In this document: in pieces, positions 30,683 through 43,037 of the stretch
Layout: each line of letters begins with the position of its first letter
Position numbering within the stretch: the first letter of the stretch is position 1
NCBI RefSeq assembly: GCF_002234675.1
Contig: NC_019880.2
Location: forward strand, 17,841,521-17,905,520
Direction of reading: 5' to 3'
DNA: 64,000 nt
Source: Oryzias latipes
Taxonomy: Eukaryota > Chordata > Actinopteri > Beloniformes > Adrianichthyidae
The notes under the pieces: generated by a model
Told to the model about the DNA's origin: nothing
Database searches by the model: none
What the model saw: only the letters and a program-made list of their open reading frames with translations
Position numbers and translations under genes: made by a program

Positions 30683-32374
30683 TCATAGATCATCAGTCAT
30701 GATGGACTCATACAGTTTCTCTAAACGGGGGTCCAAACCAGAGGACACCCAGCAGTACCCATCCGCTGAGGTGTTCTTCTTGACCTCCTTCTTGGAGCGA
30801 CTGCACCGATAAACCACAATAAACAGAGTGACCGCAACCAAAACGAGGAGAGGAACGACAGAACCGAGGATGCAGATGAGCATCCTGGATCTGGCGGCCT
30901 TGGCTTCACTTGCTGACGCATTAGTGTGCTGATCAGCGTCTGTGGTGTTAATCACTACTGGCGCCGCCACATTAACGTGAGGGGACTGATGCTGCAGCTC
31001 CACTGTGGTCAATGTCAGGGACTGTGTGGCGTTCTCGTGGGACTCTTCATCACCTGAGCCTTCTGCTGCCACCGACGTGGAAGGTTCTTTAGTTGTTTCT
31101 CTGTTCACCTGGTGGTCTCTGCACTCGAAGTTGCCTATAGTATTGATGCATGTAAATCCAGGGAGACAAAGGTTATACATGCACTCATTAACATCAGCAC
31201 AGGAGCGCCCGTCACTCGATAAAGCAAAGCCGTCATTGCAGCTGCAGGAGAACGATCCGGCGTAGTTTAAGCAGCTGTGCTCACATGTGGATGTCTTGCA
31301 CTCGTCTATGTCTCTGCATTCTCCGTCCAACATTTCATAGCCGTCTCTGCACACACATTTATAACTGCCAGGCGTATTTACGCACTCATGCCCCTCACAG
31401 GTCTGCAACTGGCACTCGTCAATGTCGGAGCAAGTGCGCAGGTTTGCATCCAAGTGAAAACCATGCGGACATCTACAGAAGAACCCTGACACCCCCATCA
31501 CACACTGATACTCACAGGTATCAGGGCGACATAGATCTCCAATTCTGCAAGAAAATGCATCCTCATCCAAGTCATAACCGTCTTTGCAAGAACACAGAAC
31601 AGAATCTCCGTCCTGTTGGCACAGGTGTTCGCACCCACCATTGTTTATTTCGCAGCTTCGCATTTCCAACTTGCAAAAAGGGCCGGGATTGGTCCAGCTG
31701 AAAGTGCCACTCAGCTCTGTGCACACAGAATAGTGGGACTGCTTGTCACTGCATGTAATTTCTGAGTATGTTCCCTTGGGAAGTAAGTTCATCTTGCTTT
31801 TTTGTGGGATTTTTGAGAACGGTGCAATGTAGCTAATATGTCCAGGTCCGAGCAGAGCCAAAGGCTGGCACATCCCCTGGAAATAAAACTTACATGCGTA
31901 AAAAGCGTGCCCTCCGCATCCTCTAGCCCTCCACTTCAGCTGATCTTGGACTGAAAAAGTGTAATCGATCATTACACATCTATCTGTTGTGCATGTGAGA
32001 GGAGGATTTTTTTTCCAGTTGGAGTAAGAGGAATCTTCCTCCCCAGATACCCACTTGAACCCTCGGAGAGGCTTTCCGTGGACGACACAGTCCTTTTTGT
32101 GCAGCTTAAGTCCGATCCAAAACGCTGGCGGCTTGCTGTGACTTTCTCTTTGGATCCGTGAGAGAAGCGATTGCAACACGTCCTCTTCATGTTTGTCTCT
32201 GATGGTCATCAGCTGCCCACCGTTGTTTGTGCAGCTCTGATGGGCCTTGGAGAAATTTGCTTTCTCCATGTGAAAAGTAAAGCAGGTGTTAGAAGTGCAC
32301 AGGGTTTCATGCTGGGATCCGAATAAAGCTTGAAAGCTGCAGATGAGCTCCAGACAGAGGATGAACAGCCTCAT
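30683..32374 (-). CDS. cd93: CD93 / complement C1q receptor-like transmembrane glycoprotein
   Basis: A single-exon gene of 563 codons starting at ATG 32374. It has a signal peptide (1-20) and a C-type lectin-like domain (26-161; 'FWIGLKLH', 'LRGFKWVSG'). A cysteine-containing linker (~165-235) follows, then five EGF-like modules (241-276, 282-315, 317-353, 355-392, 394-418); the last three begin D-I/V-(D/N)-E-C and should bind calcium. A Thr/Ser/Pro mucin-like stalk follows (~420-490). The transmembrane helix is at 498-522, with a basic juxtamembrane and a cytoplasmic tail 'ADGYCWVSSGLDPR'. The tail motif aligns with the 'AD.Y.WV' tail of mammalian CD93, and this separates it from thrombomodulin. 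By family knowledge it acts on endothelial and myeloid surfaces in adhesion and vessel integrity. It lies in tandem with thbd, the arrangement seen in mammals. Confidence 0.9.
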   Translation of the reverse strand: MRLFILCLELICSFQALFGSQHETLCTSNTCFTFHMEKANFSKAHQSCTNNGGQLMTIRDKHEEDVLQSLLSRIQRESHSKPPAFWIGLKLHKKDCVVHGKPLRGFKWVSGEEDSSYSNWKKNPPLTCTTDRCVMIDYTFSVQDQLKWRARGCGGHAFYACKFYFQGMCQPLALLGPGHISYIAPFSKIPQKSKMNLLPKGTYSEITCSDKQSHYSVCTELSGTFSWTNPGPFCKLEMRSCEINNGGCEHLCQQDGDSVLCSCKDGYDLDEDAFSCRIGDLCRPDTCEYQCVMGVSGFFCRCPHGFHLDANLRTCSDIDECQLQTCEGHECVNTPGSYKCVCRDGYEMLDGECRDIDECKTSTCEHSCLNYAGSFSCSCNDGFALSSDGRSCADVNECMYNLCLPGFTCINTIGNFECRDHQVNRETTKEPSTSVAAEGSGDEESHENATQSLTLTTVELQHQSPHVNVAAPVVINTTDADQHTNASASEAKAARSRMLICILGSVVPLLVLVAVTLFIVVYRCSRSKKEVKKNTSADGYCWVSSGLDPRLEKLYESIMTDDL

Positions 32375-33834
32375 TTCTACACAAACGGGGAGAAAACTTC
32401 AGTAAAGTCCAAATGTTTCCAGCGTAAAACCAGTATGTGGTTCTTCATTCGTAGCCAAACAACAACTGGTGAAAGCCTTTGACTAAGAGTCTCGCTCAAG
32501 CATCCTGTTTAGAGACCAAACTAAAGAAGGAAATCGTCTGTAGAAGAGGTTATGGGTCTTTTCTTTCTCCTCTGCAAACCAGTTCCGTTCTGAAAACAAT
32601 GAAAAGCTGCAGAGTGTTTTGGCTGGTGCTCCAGATGTCTCCGGCCTCTGTAGACTCCCTTAAATGTGCATGACCATAATAAATAGAGGGGGTCATGTTC
32701 CCCGCTCTCTGAAAACCTGTGAAACAACCCAGGAACAGCCTGTGACCTTTGCTTTTGTCAATAATGACCTTCTCTATGACATACTGTTAAAAAATAGCCT
32801 TAGCCTTAAAAGTGAATTACAAATGCCCACCTATTAGATGCCTTTTTACACCAGAAAACTCTTACTAAGATCTCAGGAAGCGGGGTCGTCTTAGAGTCAT
32901 TCATAATAGAAAGTTGTTCTGATGTTTTGAAATGACATATGAGGCCAAATTATTTGGAGTGAGCCTTCACATGTTTCTGGTTCTACGGCTGCAAACAGAA
33001 CATGATCTCAGGACTAAACAAATTATTTATTTTGAAACAATTTTGACTTCAAATCTGTAAAAATATTAGTTTTTTAAAGGGAAATTTGAGAACCTGCAGT
33101 ATTAGATTTTAAAAGAGCATTGCATCATGTTTGCCAGTAAATGTTAGTTAGTGCTATAAAGTAAAGTGAAAAATTTGTCTTATTTCCAACTTAATCATAA
33201 AAAATAATTATCATGCAGAATTTTTCTTTTACATCTTTCTCTGAATTTTGGGGCAAATGTGCAGGTCCAAAGAGGCTCAGTAACTATGTGTATGACACAT
33301 CTCAACTGAAGGTGTCACAATTAGTTTCTTTTTTTTTTTTGAAGAAGAAGAAGAACCTTTGAAGACAAAAAATATAAATCTGTATTTCTATTTTTTATAA
33401 AAAGTCCATCAATTGTGTACTTTTTAAACTTACATTTTTTTTTTTATTTATTCTACCGGTCACAGCTGCTATAAAATAGAACCATTTATCTATTTTACTT
33501 GAACTCAACAACATAAACGTTTTTAACTTGCAACATGACTTTAGAGATATCCTTTCCCTGTTCTATATGAATGAATATTTCATTTTTTGTTTTTATATTT
33601 TTGTAAAAATACAACCGGGTCTGCTGCTGTGTAGCATGTTGATCTGTAGTGTTTTGGACTGAATACACTGTTCTGAATCACGGCTGCCAAGAACATTCTT
33701 GTAAATGCTGAGGCTTCCTTTATGCCCCAACAACAATTGGTGGAAACTGAGTCAGATACTCCTCCACCCAGTGGGTTACACTTTCAGTCCCTATACACTC
33801 TTAGTCCCTGCTGTAAAACAACAACTGCCATTTA
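32375..33834. other. cd93 upstream region and intergenic sequence
   Basis: Holds the cd93 5' flank (minus strand). An AT-rich 'tatttattatgg' near 32675-32690 could be a core promoter element, but this is weak. A short (GAA)n run lies at 33342-33355. No other gene is visible. Confidence 0.4.
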
Positions 33835-34796
33835 CAGTTTTTCTCAGTTGCTTTAGTACAATTCTCAGATCAGAATTGAAGTTTGCAAATCCGTGTGTGC
33901 ATTTCTCAAAACAATTTGTACAAACAGCAAAACACTATGGATTTCTTGCAAAAGCCTATAACTTGCTCAAAATCTTTAGTTCATCTCTCAAAACTAAGTC
34001 TTTATGTCATTGAACATGTCAGTGCCATCAGAATGTCAAGTCCTTGTATCATTGTCTACGAAAAAGACAGTCAAATGACTTAGTCATGTTGTCAATATAA
34101 CTGTACTTTAGAGGGAGGTTATGATGTAAACTATGGCTAAAGTTTTGATGACAATTATTGTAAAATGTTAGTTACACTTTTTTTGTTTGATTGCAAGAGA
34201 CTGGACAAGATTCACATTTACACTTTTATTGTTCATATTGTAATTTGTTGACAGACCATGTCATACCAACATAGAAAAAAACCACTGCAAACAGTAACAC
34301 AGAGGGAAAAAAAAGATAGGACAATATTCTGTACAACAGTACATGCAGTGCAGTAGGAATTGGTGTGGTCTTCCTACACCTCTTGTCGTTCCTGTATGTT
34401 AGGCCACAAATTCTCATCCACATCACAGCGAATATCCTCTCTTGCAATGCAGCGAAATATGTTTGTCACATTATGACAACTTGGTCAACCATTTTGCAGT
34501 TAATGACTTATACAATGAACTAATGACTAGGTGTTTTGAAGAGTAAGACTATTGCACAGTGAACTATATAATACATTTTGATCAACATGACATAAACAAT
34601 TGATAATGTAGCAAAGAGCAGAGAATTGTACATAATCATTTGCATGGATGTACCAAAGCAATTGCAACTTGTTCAAAGAAGTGAGAAACTGCTTATATGA
34701 TGTGCACAAGTGACATCATGATGTAAAGATTGAACAAATAGTTTTGGGAATTTCATTCTGATCTGAGAATTGTACTAAAGCGACTGAGAAAAACTG
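33835..34796. mobile_element. TA-flanked MITE with 42-bp inverted repeats (Tc1/mariner-like)
   Basis: The left CAGTTTTTCTCAGTTGCTTT... and the inverse of the right end are identical over ~42 bp apart from one mismatch. TA lies immediately outside each end. The 962-bp interior has no ORF with recognisable motifs. The TA duplication suggests Tc1/mariner mobilisation. Confidence 0.75.
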
Positions 34797-35733
34797 TAAC
34801 ATCTAGTTAGCAAATAACTGTCCAGACAGCCCTTATGCGGAATAAAAGAAAACAATCCTAAACATCTGAAAGTCTGAATCTGAATGGAACTGTGACTGTT
34901 ACGCGCCTTGGGCCTTCTAAGCACCATACAAGTACATGGCATTTACCATAGCATTTTTTTTCATAATGAAATATTTATAATTGGCCATGACTCAGCTTAA
35001 AAAGTGATGGTAAGTGGGTCATGTTTGGATTTATGACCAATATTACAATAGTTGTTTGTCCAGTAAAATCACAATGTGAGATATGTAAGGGTTAATGGCT
35101 GAAGAAGTATGCATTATCAGAAATTAACGCACGACGTGGAAGCCTGAACCATCTGGTTGCTTCCACGAAGTATACATTTCTGATAATGCACACTTTGAAG
35201 GCCATTAACCCGCTTATACCATGGTCACTTACAAAAGAAATAAATATTTACCGGTTTTTAGTCATTAATTCTTGTTCATTTTCCAATTTGGATTGCTTTT
35301 TTTTCCACAAAAAGCGGAATATTTGTTTCGTGACAACGTGCCGCACCACCACTGGTGTCAAGATATCGTGACGAACAGCATATCGTCAAGATGGGTTAAA
35401 TAAAGCATCAGATCAGAGAGAAATTTCATCTCTTGCCACCCCTCACCATTTTTGTTGCACCCCTTATGTTAGCATGGGGTTGTGAGGTGCTGGATGCTAG
35501 TGGGAGAGAGTGTAAACAAAGGGATGATGGGATATAAGCAGAGGCTTACTTCCTTGCCAACAGTCCCAAACACAACTCAGAGGTGCATTTCTTATAAATT
35601 GCTGCTGCTTTGCAAAAACTATGCTCTAGAAAACGACTCAGGTTTTTTTATTTTGCCTAAAAATTGCAAAATCATAACTTAAAGACCACTAGGGACGCTT
35701 TTAAAATAGATCAAAATTTGACTGATAGGGACT
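34797..35733. other. Non-genic stretch with a foldback repeat
   Basis: Apart from the foldback at 35092-35212, no gene or recognised element is visible. Confidence 0.4.
35092..35212. repeat. Foldback (palindromic) element
   Basis: 'gggttaatggc..gaagt.tgcattatcagaaat' faces its inverse 'atttctgataatgcacactt...ggccattaaccc' across a ~50-bp loop. A related copy in the other orientation is at ~63785-63925, which shows it is a dispersed family. Confidence 0.7.
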
Positions 35734-36808
35734 GTAACCCTTGTGCAATCCTAGGCACTTTAACATTGTGAGTTGAGTCATCTAGACCAGTGTTTTTCAA
35801 CCTTTTTTGAGCCACGGCACACTTTAACCTTAATAAAAATCCCGCGGCACACCAGCATTCAAAAATTAAAAATAAAAAGGAGAAACTCATAGTCTGTATT
35901 GATCTACAGCCCCTCCACAATCTCACATGCATTTTTGAGATAATTATTGCAGAAAAAGATGGAAACTGCAGCTGTTTTTTTCTAAAAGATGCAATAAAAG
36001 TTAATTTAGAAGATTTAAAAACAGTGTGATGTGTGTTCGTTGGTTTCAAGACGTTTAACAACAGATCTCCTTGTGCGCTGTCACTCTCACAACCCAATGC
36101 ATCATGGGAGATGTAGTGCATAAAACGGCCGAAGATCGCTTTTCGGAGCTTCATGGTTTTGTTCACTTGTTCCACGGTCTGATACTGGATTCTGTGGAAA
36201 GCTACACCGCTGAAGACGAGCTTTAGCTGGTATTTTTGTTAGAACTGAGCGACTTTACGAGCTAAATCGGGACAAGGAAGTGAAGACTTTAAGCACTTCT
36301 GATTGGTCAGATTGATGACATGTGATTAAGCCCCCCAACAATGATTGGTGGAGACAGTTAAAGGGGTGGGACTTTTCCAAAATACAGCTGAATTGCGGTT
36401 CCGTCATTCTTATCAAAATGTCTTTAATAAAATAAAATAAACGGAAAGAAAAAAGTATTTTACGATCTTTTAAATTCCTAACTCCTCAGTGTTTTATCAG
36501 GGCCTGTTTGGATGAACACAGAGCTGAAATCCTGGAGATGGGAAATGTTTTTGGATCAGTTAATGAAGGCAATTTCCCACGGCACACTTGACCATCTCCC
36601 ACGGCACACTAGTGTGCCGCGGCACACTGGTTGAAAAACACTGATCTAGACCCACTAGACAGTGCACTGAACCTTTTTTCCTCAATGATTTGTGATCTTC
36701 ACTGGTGTCCATGGATTACATGAAATCTTTCCACCTTTATCCACCTTTGTCATGGTAGGGAGAACACGTCAATGCAAGGGTGGGGTCATAGGATAGCACA
36801 AGGGTTAA
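35734..36808 (+). mobile_element. TTAA-type MITE split by a hAT element
   Basis: The left part 35734-35787 and right part 36652-36808 form one copy of the ~205-bp MITE. The left flanking tetramer has decayed to GTAA; the right is TTAA. Confidence 0.85.
35788..36643. mobile_element. hAT MITE nested in the TTAA MITE, perfect 8-bp TSD
   Basis: Ends CAGTGTTTTTCAACC and GGTTGAAAAACACTG are exact inverse complements. The target duplication ATCTAGAC is perfect (35780-35787 and 36644-36651). The 856-bp body with 'cacggcacac' subterminal repeats has no transposase. It is a widespread vertebrate hAT type. Confidence 0.92.
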
Positions 36809-39010
36809 AATTGCTTCCTAGGAGAAAACCCTGTGGATGCACAGAGGATTGTTTTAAAACAATATGTTGGATCTCTTTAAGATCTATTTTCGATCAAAAT
36901 CAACATAAATAATGAAATGTTAAAAGCAATTATTAGTTCATTTATGATTCTGCATAACACTTAATGATTCAAACGCACCTTTGTCAATTGTATTTTTAAT
37001 TAACTTTTATAGTCCAAGTCCACTCTACAGCTACTACAAATTATAGTAATGATAATAATTTCTACAAACAAAATTATCAAAAAAAGTACTGAGAACTATA
37101 TGAAAAAAAAGGCAAACAACCAGGTATTCATATTCTGCAAGAGTGAGACTGTTCAGACTGGATGCTGCCCTCAAGTGGTGATAACATGCTACAGCATGTA
37201 CAGGTCTTTTTCTTTCCAAGCAGAGGTAAAGAGCAACATCATGACAAAAATAGAAGCAGAAGTGAGAAACTCCTTTTTGTAGATTATTATACAGCACTTT
37301 TCAAAAATATGTCATCTCTTTAATAATCAAAAACTACTGAGACCCTTTATTTATAATGACAGGTCAATTTGAATGTATTATGGCTTTATTAGGCAACAAA
37401 AACTAGATGCTTTGCTTTAAATGATAATATACTATGAAAGAAGGCACAAGACAAGGCATGTTTTTTTTCATACCTGTCATTTTTAATGCCGGAAAAATAG
37501 AAAATGGATAATGTTAGTTAGCTCCAGGCTCAGCCTGATGATACAAGTTCTTTACAGGTTTCAGAATGATCCAGGCACTGAGCTGTAGACAAAATCCTCA
37601 TGCAAATCCAGCTGGACAAACCTTGTCAAGATTTAAAAAGCATCAAATACCTTCCCTCTGACATCTGAAATAGTCATGCTTAAACAATCTTAACTTTATA
37701 GGACAGATTTGACATCTTTTCTAGTCTAAAAACAAACAAAACAGATATGTGAAAATATATGAATGGCTGGTTTCAGATAACCTTCTAAATCCTTTAATGA
37801 CATCAGGCCTGTTAAAGCATGAAACTGTCTTTGGCAGTATCTTTAAAGCAGTGACACAGCAAAAAATTCATATCTTACCAATCACATTACTCAGAATCTT
37901 ACTCCAAAATATTTTTTTAAAAGTGAAAAGGCCCCACGCATTATTGTGTCACATTTTATTGAAACAAAAATCATTCATTTTGGAAGTTTAGAGGGTTTTT
38001 AGATTTTGCAGTAATCAAAAACTCTTCTCCACTACAGTTTTATTCATTAATTGCATGAAATTATAGTTTTACAGATTCATTGTGTCAAACAAGTCATTAT
38101 ATTCCACTGAAATGTTACCTACTTGGCTTTATAACTCATAATAAGCAAGCTGTGATGGAGTTTTTGCAAAGCAGCTCCCTACATGCAGCAGCTCCAAAAA
38201 ACTACACCCTGCAGAAAGATCTTATCAGGGAAACTAACGTGGAAAAATCTCTCTCTGTGTTTTGATTTTCCATGAGAAGTGATAATTGACGCTGTCCTCC
38301 TTAAAGAAAGAATGTATTCCTGTTATTGAAACAAGGACTAAAACAGTCAACAAAAAGAATGTTTTCCAGCATTGAGGACTCCAGAAATTCAGGCATACCT
38401 TTAGGTGCTTTGATTTGACCTTTTTTTTTCTTTTTCATAAAGAACCAACATTAAATGTTCTATTATGCAACTTAAGCCATGAGACGGGAGGTTCCAAGTC
38501 AAAAGGGTTTTAATACTTGTTAAACAAAAAGCGCTGCTGAGCAGGGTAACCAAACATAATGTGAAGGAAATAGTTTTATTGTTATCATTGTTTAAATGTA
38601 TGTTTTAACGTTAACTCAGATTGACATTTTTACCTTTTTATAAAACAGTTGTGTGTTTGTTCATCTGCTTCTCATCCCAGCTATGAAGAGGGGGTTTTAC
38701 GACACTGTCCTTATAGCTGACACGGAATACTGTTTGAACTTGGAATCCTCCCAAATGGTTCATTATACGACACCCCCTAATGAACTTTTCCCTTTGTTTG
38801 GAAATTGTTACCTCCTACTTGAATTCTTAATAAAAGCAGCACGGGGAGAAGCAGTCCTTTGAGAAGAGAAGCGTGGTGGACGTTTTCTGCCACATTTGCT
38901 TTTCTCCCTCGTGCATGAGAAACTTGATTCTTGTTGTGGTCTGTTGTTTCTAATTGTGTTTTTCTTTAATGTCTAGATGCATTTATCTGACACATAAACT
39001 GTCAGGGTAA
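36809..39010. other. Intergenic region
   Basis: No gene, clear repeat terminus or RNA gene could be supported. The composition is AT-rich with scattered short ORFs of no recognisable family. Confidence 0.45.
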
Positions 39011-39030
39011 CAAGAAGAAGAAGAAGAAGA
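39011..39030. repeat. (GAA)n microsatellite, left of the Tx1 LINE
   Basis: 'caagaagaagaagaagaaga' directly abuts the 3' end of the LINE. The same repeat bounds the 5' end at 44674-44692. Confidence 0.95.
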
Positions 39031-39090
39031 GTTTTTTTGAGTTTTAAAACGTCAGTTTATTCAAGGATCACAGACAAGAAAAAACACCAA

Positions 39091-42000
39091 TCACTCACAT
39101 AAAAAAGAAGCAAAGCATATTTCACCATTTGACACACGACATAGAACATTGTCAAAGCACCAGATCTTTTTAAAACAAGACAAACGGTTCGACAGTCTAA
39201 AAAAAGAAAAATCTAATTTTAGCCTGGAACGGACATTGCAGCGCCAGACACGAACTGCATCAGCCAGAGGTTCGCCCGCTATTTTGCGCTTCCTGCTGAC
39301 GTGAATCGCAAGTTTTGCTTCACCAACAATAAAATTAAGCAGTTGCCACTTTTCCTTGTCTTTTTTCTTGTACCCGGACCCATAGATAAAACAACGAACG
39401 GAAAACTTCACATTAAAAAGAGCAAATACAGACGTTAAAAGAGTGAAGAGACCTGAAAGCCTCTTACACTCACTAAAAACATGAAAAATGGTTTCCCTTA
39501 CACCACAAAATGGGCAGCAGTCAGAAACAGTGGGGTTGAGAACAGAGATAAAAGAGTTCGAAGCAATAGCACCATGTAAGATCCTCCATTGGAGGTCTCC
39601 AGTTCTCTTCCGTATGGGAGCCTTGTAAAGGACTCTCCAATGTGGTCCGTCCTCGCCTCCACTCAGTTTGCCAGTCCACGCACTAGGAAGGCGGTTCTGC
39701 AACTTAGTTTTGTTCAAGACCTTCACACAGTTAACATACAATGTTCTTCTGTCCGCGCAGGGAAGAGTCAGGTTGTTGGGATTGCAGGGACGAAGCAGCT
39801 GTCCGGTAAGTCCACCCAGATCAGGGCTCAGCCACACCTCTGGAAAAAGGTCATCGTGGATGAGAGCAGTAGTCCCATTGCAGTAAGCAGCCAGGAGTCC
39901 CCCCACCCCAGCCTGTCCCTCCAGCGATCCAGGAGACGACGTGCCATTCTGGCGGACCGGAGACCCAGCGAGGAACACAAAGAGGAGACGTCCGACAGAT
40001 CGGGTCCCGCTGCAGTCACCAGCTGCTCCAGAGTCAAAACTCCAGACCTTCGAAGGGTCAACTGAAGTCCAGGGGTGGTGTCGTCGCATATGTCCAACCA
40101 TGCCCCAAAGATCAAGGGCTCTTTTAAGAGCCAACAAAGAGAGGGAGAGTTTTTTCGTTTGACAACATTAAAAAGGTGCCAGGACTTAAAAACACCCTGA
40201 TAAAAAGGAGGCACCCCACGTACATCTAAAAATTTGGTGTCCATTAAAAACAGAGCATCATCCAGCCCCAAACCATTCACACGCCTCAAAATGCAGCTAG
40301 CCAGCTCCCTCCACATTAAGTCCGTCGGCCCAGTCAAAAAACGTTGCAGGAACTGGATCCTGAAGGTGGCTGTTCTGCTGGCCAGATGTACTAGGCCCTG
40401 TCCCCCCTCCTCCCGGGGAAGAAATAACACTCCCTGTGGCACCCAGTGTAGACTGTCCCAGAAGAAATTGACAAGTTTGGACTGAATCTGAGACAGTAAC
40501 CCGGAAGGGGGGTCCAAACACATCAGCCTGTGCCAAAGCAGGGAAGCAACAAGGTTATTAATAACCAATACTCTCCCCCTAAAAGACATCTGGGGAAGCA
40601 GCCATCGCCATTTGTTCAACTTCCCCTCCAGTTTATGGACAACATCCACCCAGTTCTTTTTTTCCGTGACAGGACCACCAAGAAAAACCCCCAGGTACTT
40701 CAAACCATCCGTCCTCCATATCACATTGGATGGGAGAGTCGGGAGAGCGTCCTGCCACTTTCCCACAGCAAGGGCCTCAGTCTTGTGCCAGTTAACCCTA
40801 GCAGATGACAACTTAGAAAATGCATGTATTGCATCTACCAACACATTCACGTCTGCCTGATTTTGAACAAAAACAATCACATCATCAGCATAAGCTGATA
40901 AAACAATGTTCCCCCGGAAACCAGGCAAACACAGACCCTCAATACTTGCACGGATCTTATGGAGGAGGGGCTCCAGGGAGAGAGCGTAGAGCATGCCAGA
41001 CAGAGCACAGCCCTGCCGTATGCCCCGACCCACCCTAAAAGGAGCACACAGACTGCCGTTCACCTTCAGCACACTCTCAGCCTCGGCGTAAAATACTCTG
41101 ATTTTGGCAATGAAACCAGCGCAGAATCCAAACTTCTCCATAACTTTCCAAAGGAAGCTGTGTTCAACGCGGTCAAAAGCCTTTTCCTGATCCAGAGAAA
41201 TCAGACCTGTTCGTTCGCCCAAAAGCTCAGAGACCTCCAAAACATCTCGAATTAAAAAGACATTGTCGACCATGAGTCTACCTCGGACACAGTAGGTCTG
41301 GTCCCGGTGGATGATCTGCTCCATAGCATCCCTCAGCCTATTGGAGAAGGTCCTGGATAAGATTTTGTAGTCCACGCACAGCAGAGAAACGGGTCGCCAG
41401 TTCTTAATTTCTTGAAGGTTCCCTTTCTTTGGCAAGAGAGCAACAACAGCTCTGCGACAGGACGTCGGTAGAGCACCAGAGAACAAACAGTCATTGAAAA
41501 CCTCCAAGATGTCAGGAGCAAGGATGTCCCAGAAAGCTTTGTAAAACTCCACAGTGAGGCCATCAATCCCAGGGGCCTTCCGGCCCTTCATGCTCTGAAG
41601 GGCAGCAGACAGTTCAGGAAGCTGGAGAGGCCGGTCCAACTGAGAGTTCATCTCCTCGGCGACATGAGGCAGTCCACTGCAGAACTCATCCAACAGGCCG
41701 TCATCATCATCACACTCACTGGCGTAGAGCGAGGAATAAAAGTCCACAGCCCTCTGTCTGATCTGGTCAGGTCCAAGCAACTCCTCTCCGGTGTCAGACA
41801 ACAAGGAGTGCATCACCTTCATCTGTCCATGCTTCTTCTCCAGACCAAAAAAGAAGCTAGAGGGAGCATCCATTTCAGAAACATCCTGAAACCGAGACCG
41901 AACCAAGGCCCCCTGAACTTTAGAGTCCAGCAGGCGCTCCAAAGTCAACCGTTTTACTTTTAGGAGCTCAATATGCCCCTGATTTTGAGTGGACTCACTC

Positions 42001-42980
42001 AAAGACTCCAAGCCCACAATATCAGTCTCCAAGTCTCCAATAAATCGACAGTAATCACGCGTAACGTTGAGAGTGTACTGCTGGCACAAAAGCTTAATTT
42101 CAATCTTACCACGGTCCCACCATTGCCCAAGAGAACTAAAATCATGTTTCTTTTGTCGGAACTGAGTCCAAAAGAAACTTAAAATATCCTTAAAACCAGC
42201 ATCAAACGTTAAAACTGAATTAAAATGCCAATATGCACTTTTAGGCGTAAAATCCTTCACATAAAAGACACAAACCACAAGAGAATGGTCAGTAAAAGCA
42301 GCAGGAAAGATATTACAGGACTTAAAAACATTAAAATGGTGCTTAAAACAATAAAAACGATCAAGACGGGCGAGTGTCAACCGGCTCTCATACATGCGGG
42401 ACCAAGTGTATTGCCGGCAGTCTGCATGCATCCTTCTCCATACGTCCACCAGGCCATGAGAGCAGACCAGCTGCCCCAAAGCGCGCTGTGAGGCCGGATG
42501 AGGCTCTATGTGGTTGCGGTCCAAAAGCTCATTTTCAGTACAATTAAAATCCCCCCCCAAGAATAAAAAATCCTCCGAACTACAGCTATCCAGTTTTACA
42601 CTGAGTCGTGCAAAAAAACTCTTCCTCTCAGCACCAGCAGTCGGAGCATAAACATTCACTAAAAGCACAGCAAAACGCTCAAACACCGCTCTGACCAGTA
42701 AAACCCTTCCTGCAACCAAATGTTCCACCTCCGTAGAAATTGGAGTAAACCTCCTGGAGAACAAAAAACCCACCCCTCCACTAGCTGAGGTGAGATGGCT
42801 CAGAAGAACCTCACCATCCCACTCTCTGTTCCAGTCCACCTCCAGACTGGGATCACTGTGGGTCTCCTGAAGAAATAAAACATCCAGGTGTTTGGCCCTC
42901 ATGGTCTCAAAGAGCAGGGCTCTCTTCAAGGGTTCTCTGGCAGCATTAACATTCAAGCTGCCCACTTTAAAGGAATCCAT
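39091..42980 (-). CDS. LINE ORF2: endonuclease-reverse transcriptase (one frameshift)
   Basis: The ATG at 42980 opens 1,050 codons to 39828. The frame then continues as the -/+1 frame down to 39091, with a junction at the G-run near 39897-39905. The apurinic-type endonuclease covers ~1-235 ('SLNVNA', 'FLQETHSD', 'NVYAPTAG', 'GGDFNCTEN', 'LARLDRFY', 'FTDHSLV'). The RT spans ~450-800 with 'KNWRPVSLL', 'SLDQEKAFDRVEH', 'IRQGCALSGMLYAL' and the catalytic 'SAYADDVIVF'. In the shifted frame the C-terminus has the CCHC-type 'CPFCGVRETIFHVFSEC'. The protein would nick the microsatellite target and copy the RNA in place. ORF1 ends 57 nt upstream. A single base change in the G-run would restore length, so the copy is young or recently mutated. 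Confidence 0.87.
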
Positions 42981-43037
42981 CAAATAAAAGGGGGAAAAAA
43001 ACAGGAAATAAAATAAATAAGCAAACCCATCATGAAT

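Noticed and set aside
35711..36175. 154-codon minus-strand ORF
   Set aside because: Spans the hAT MITE and the edge of the TTAA MITE; purely repeat sequence.
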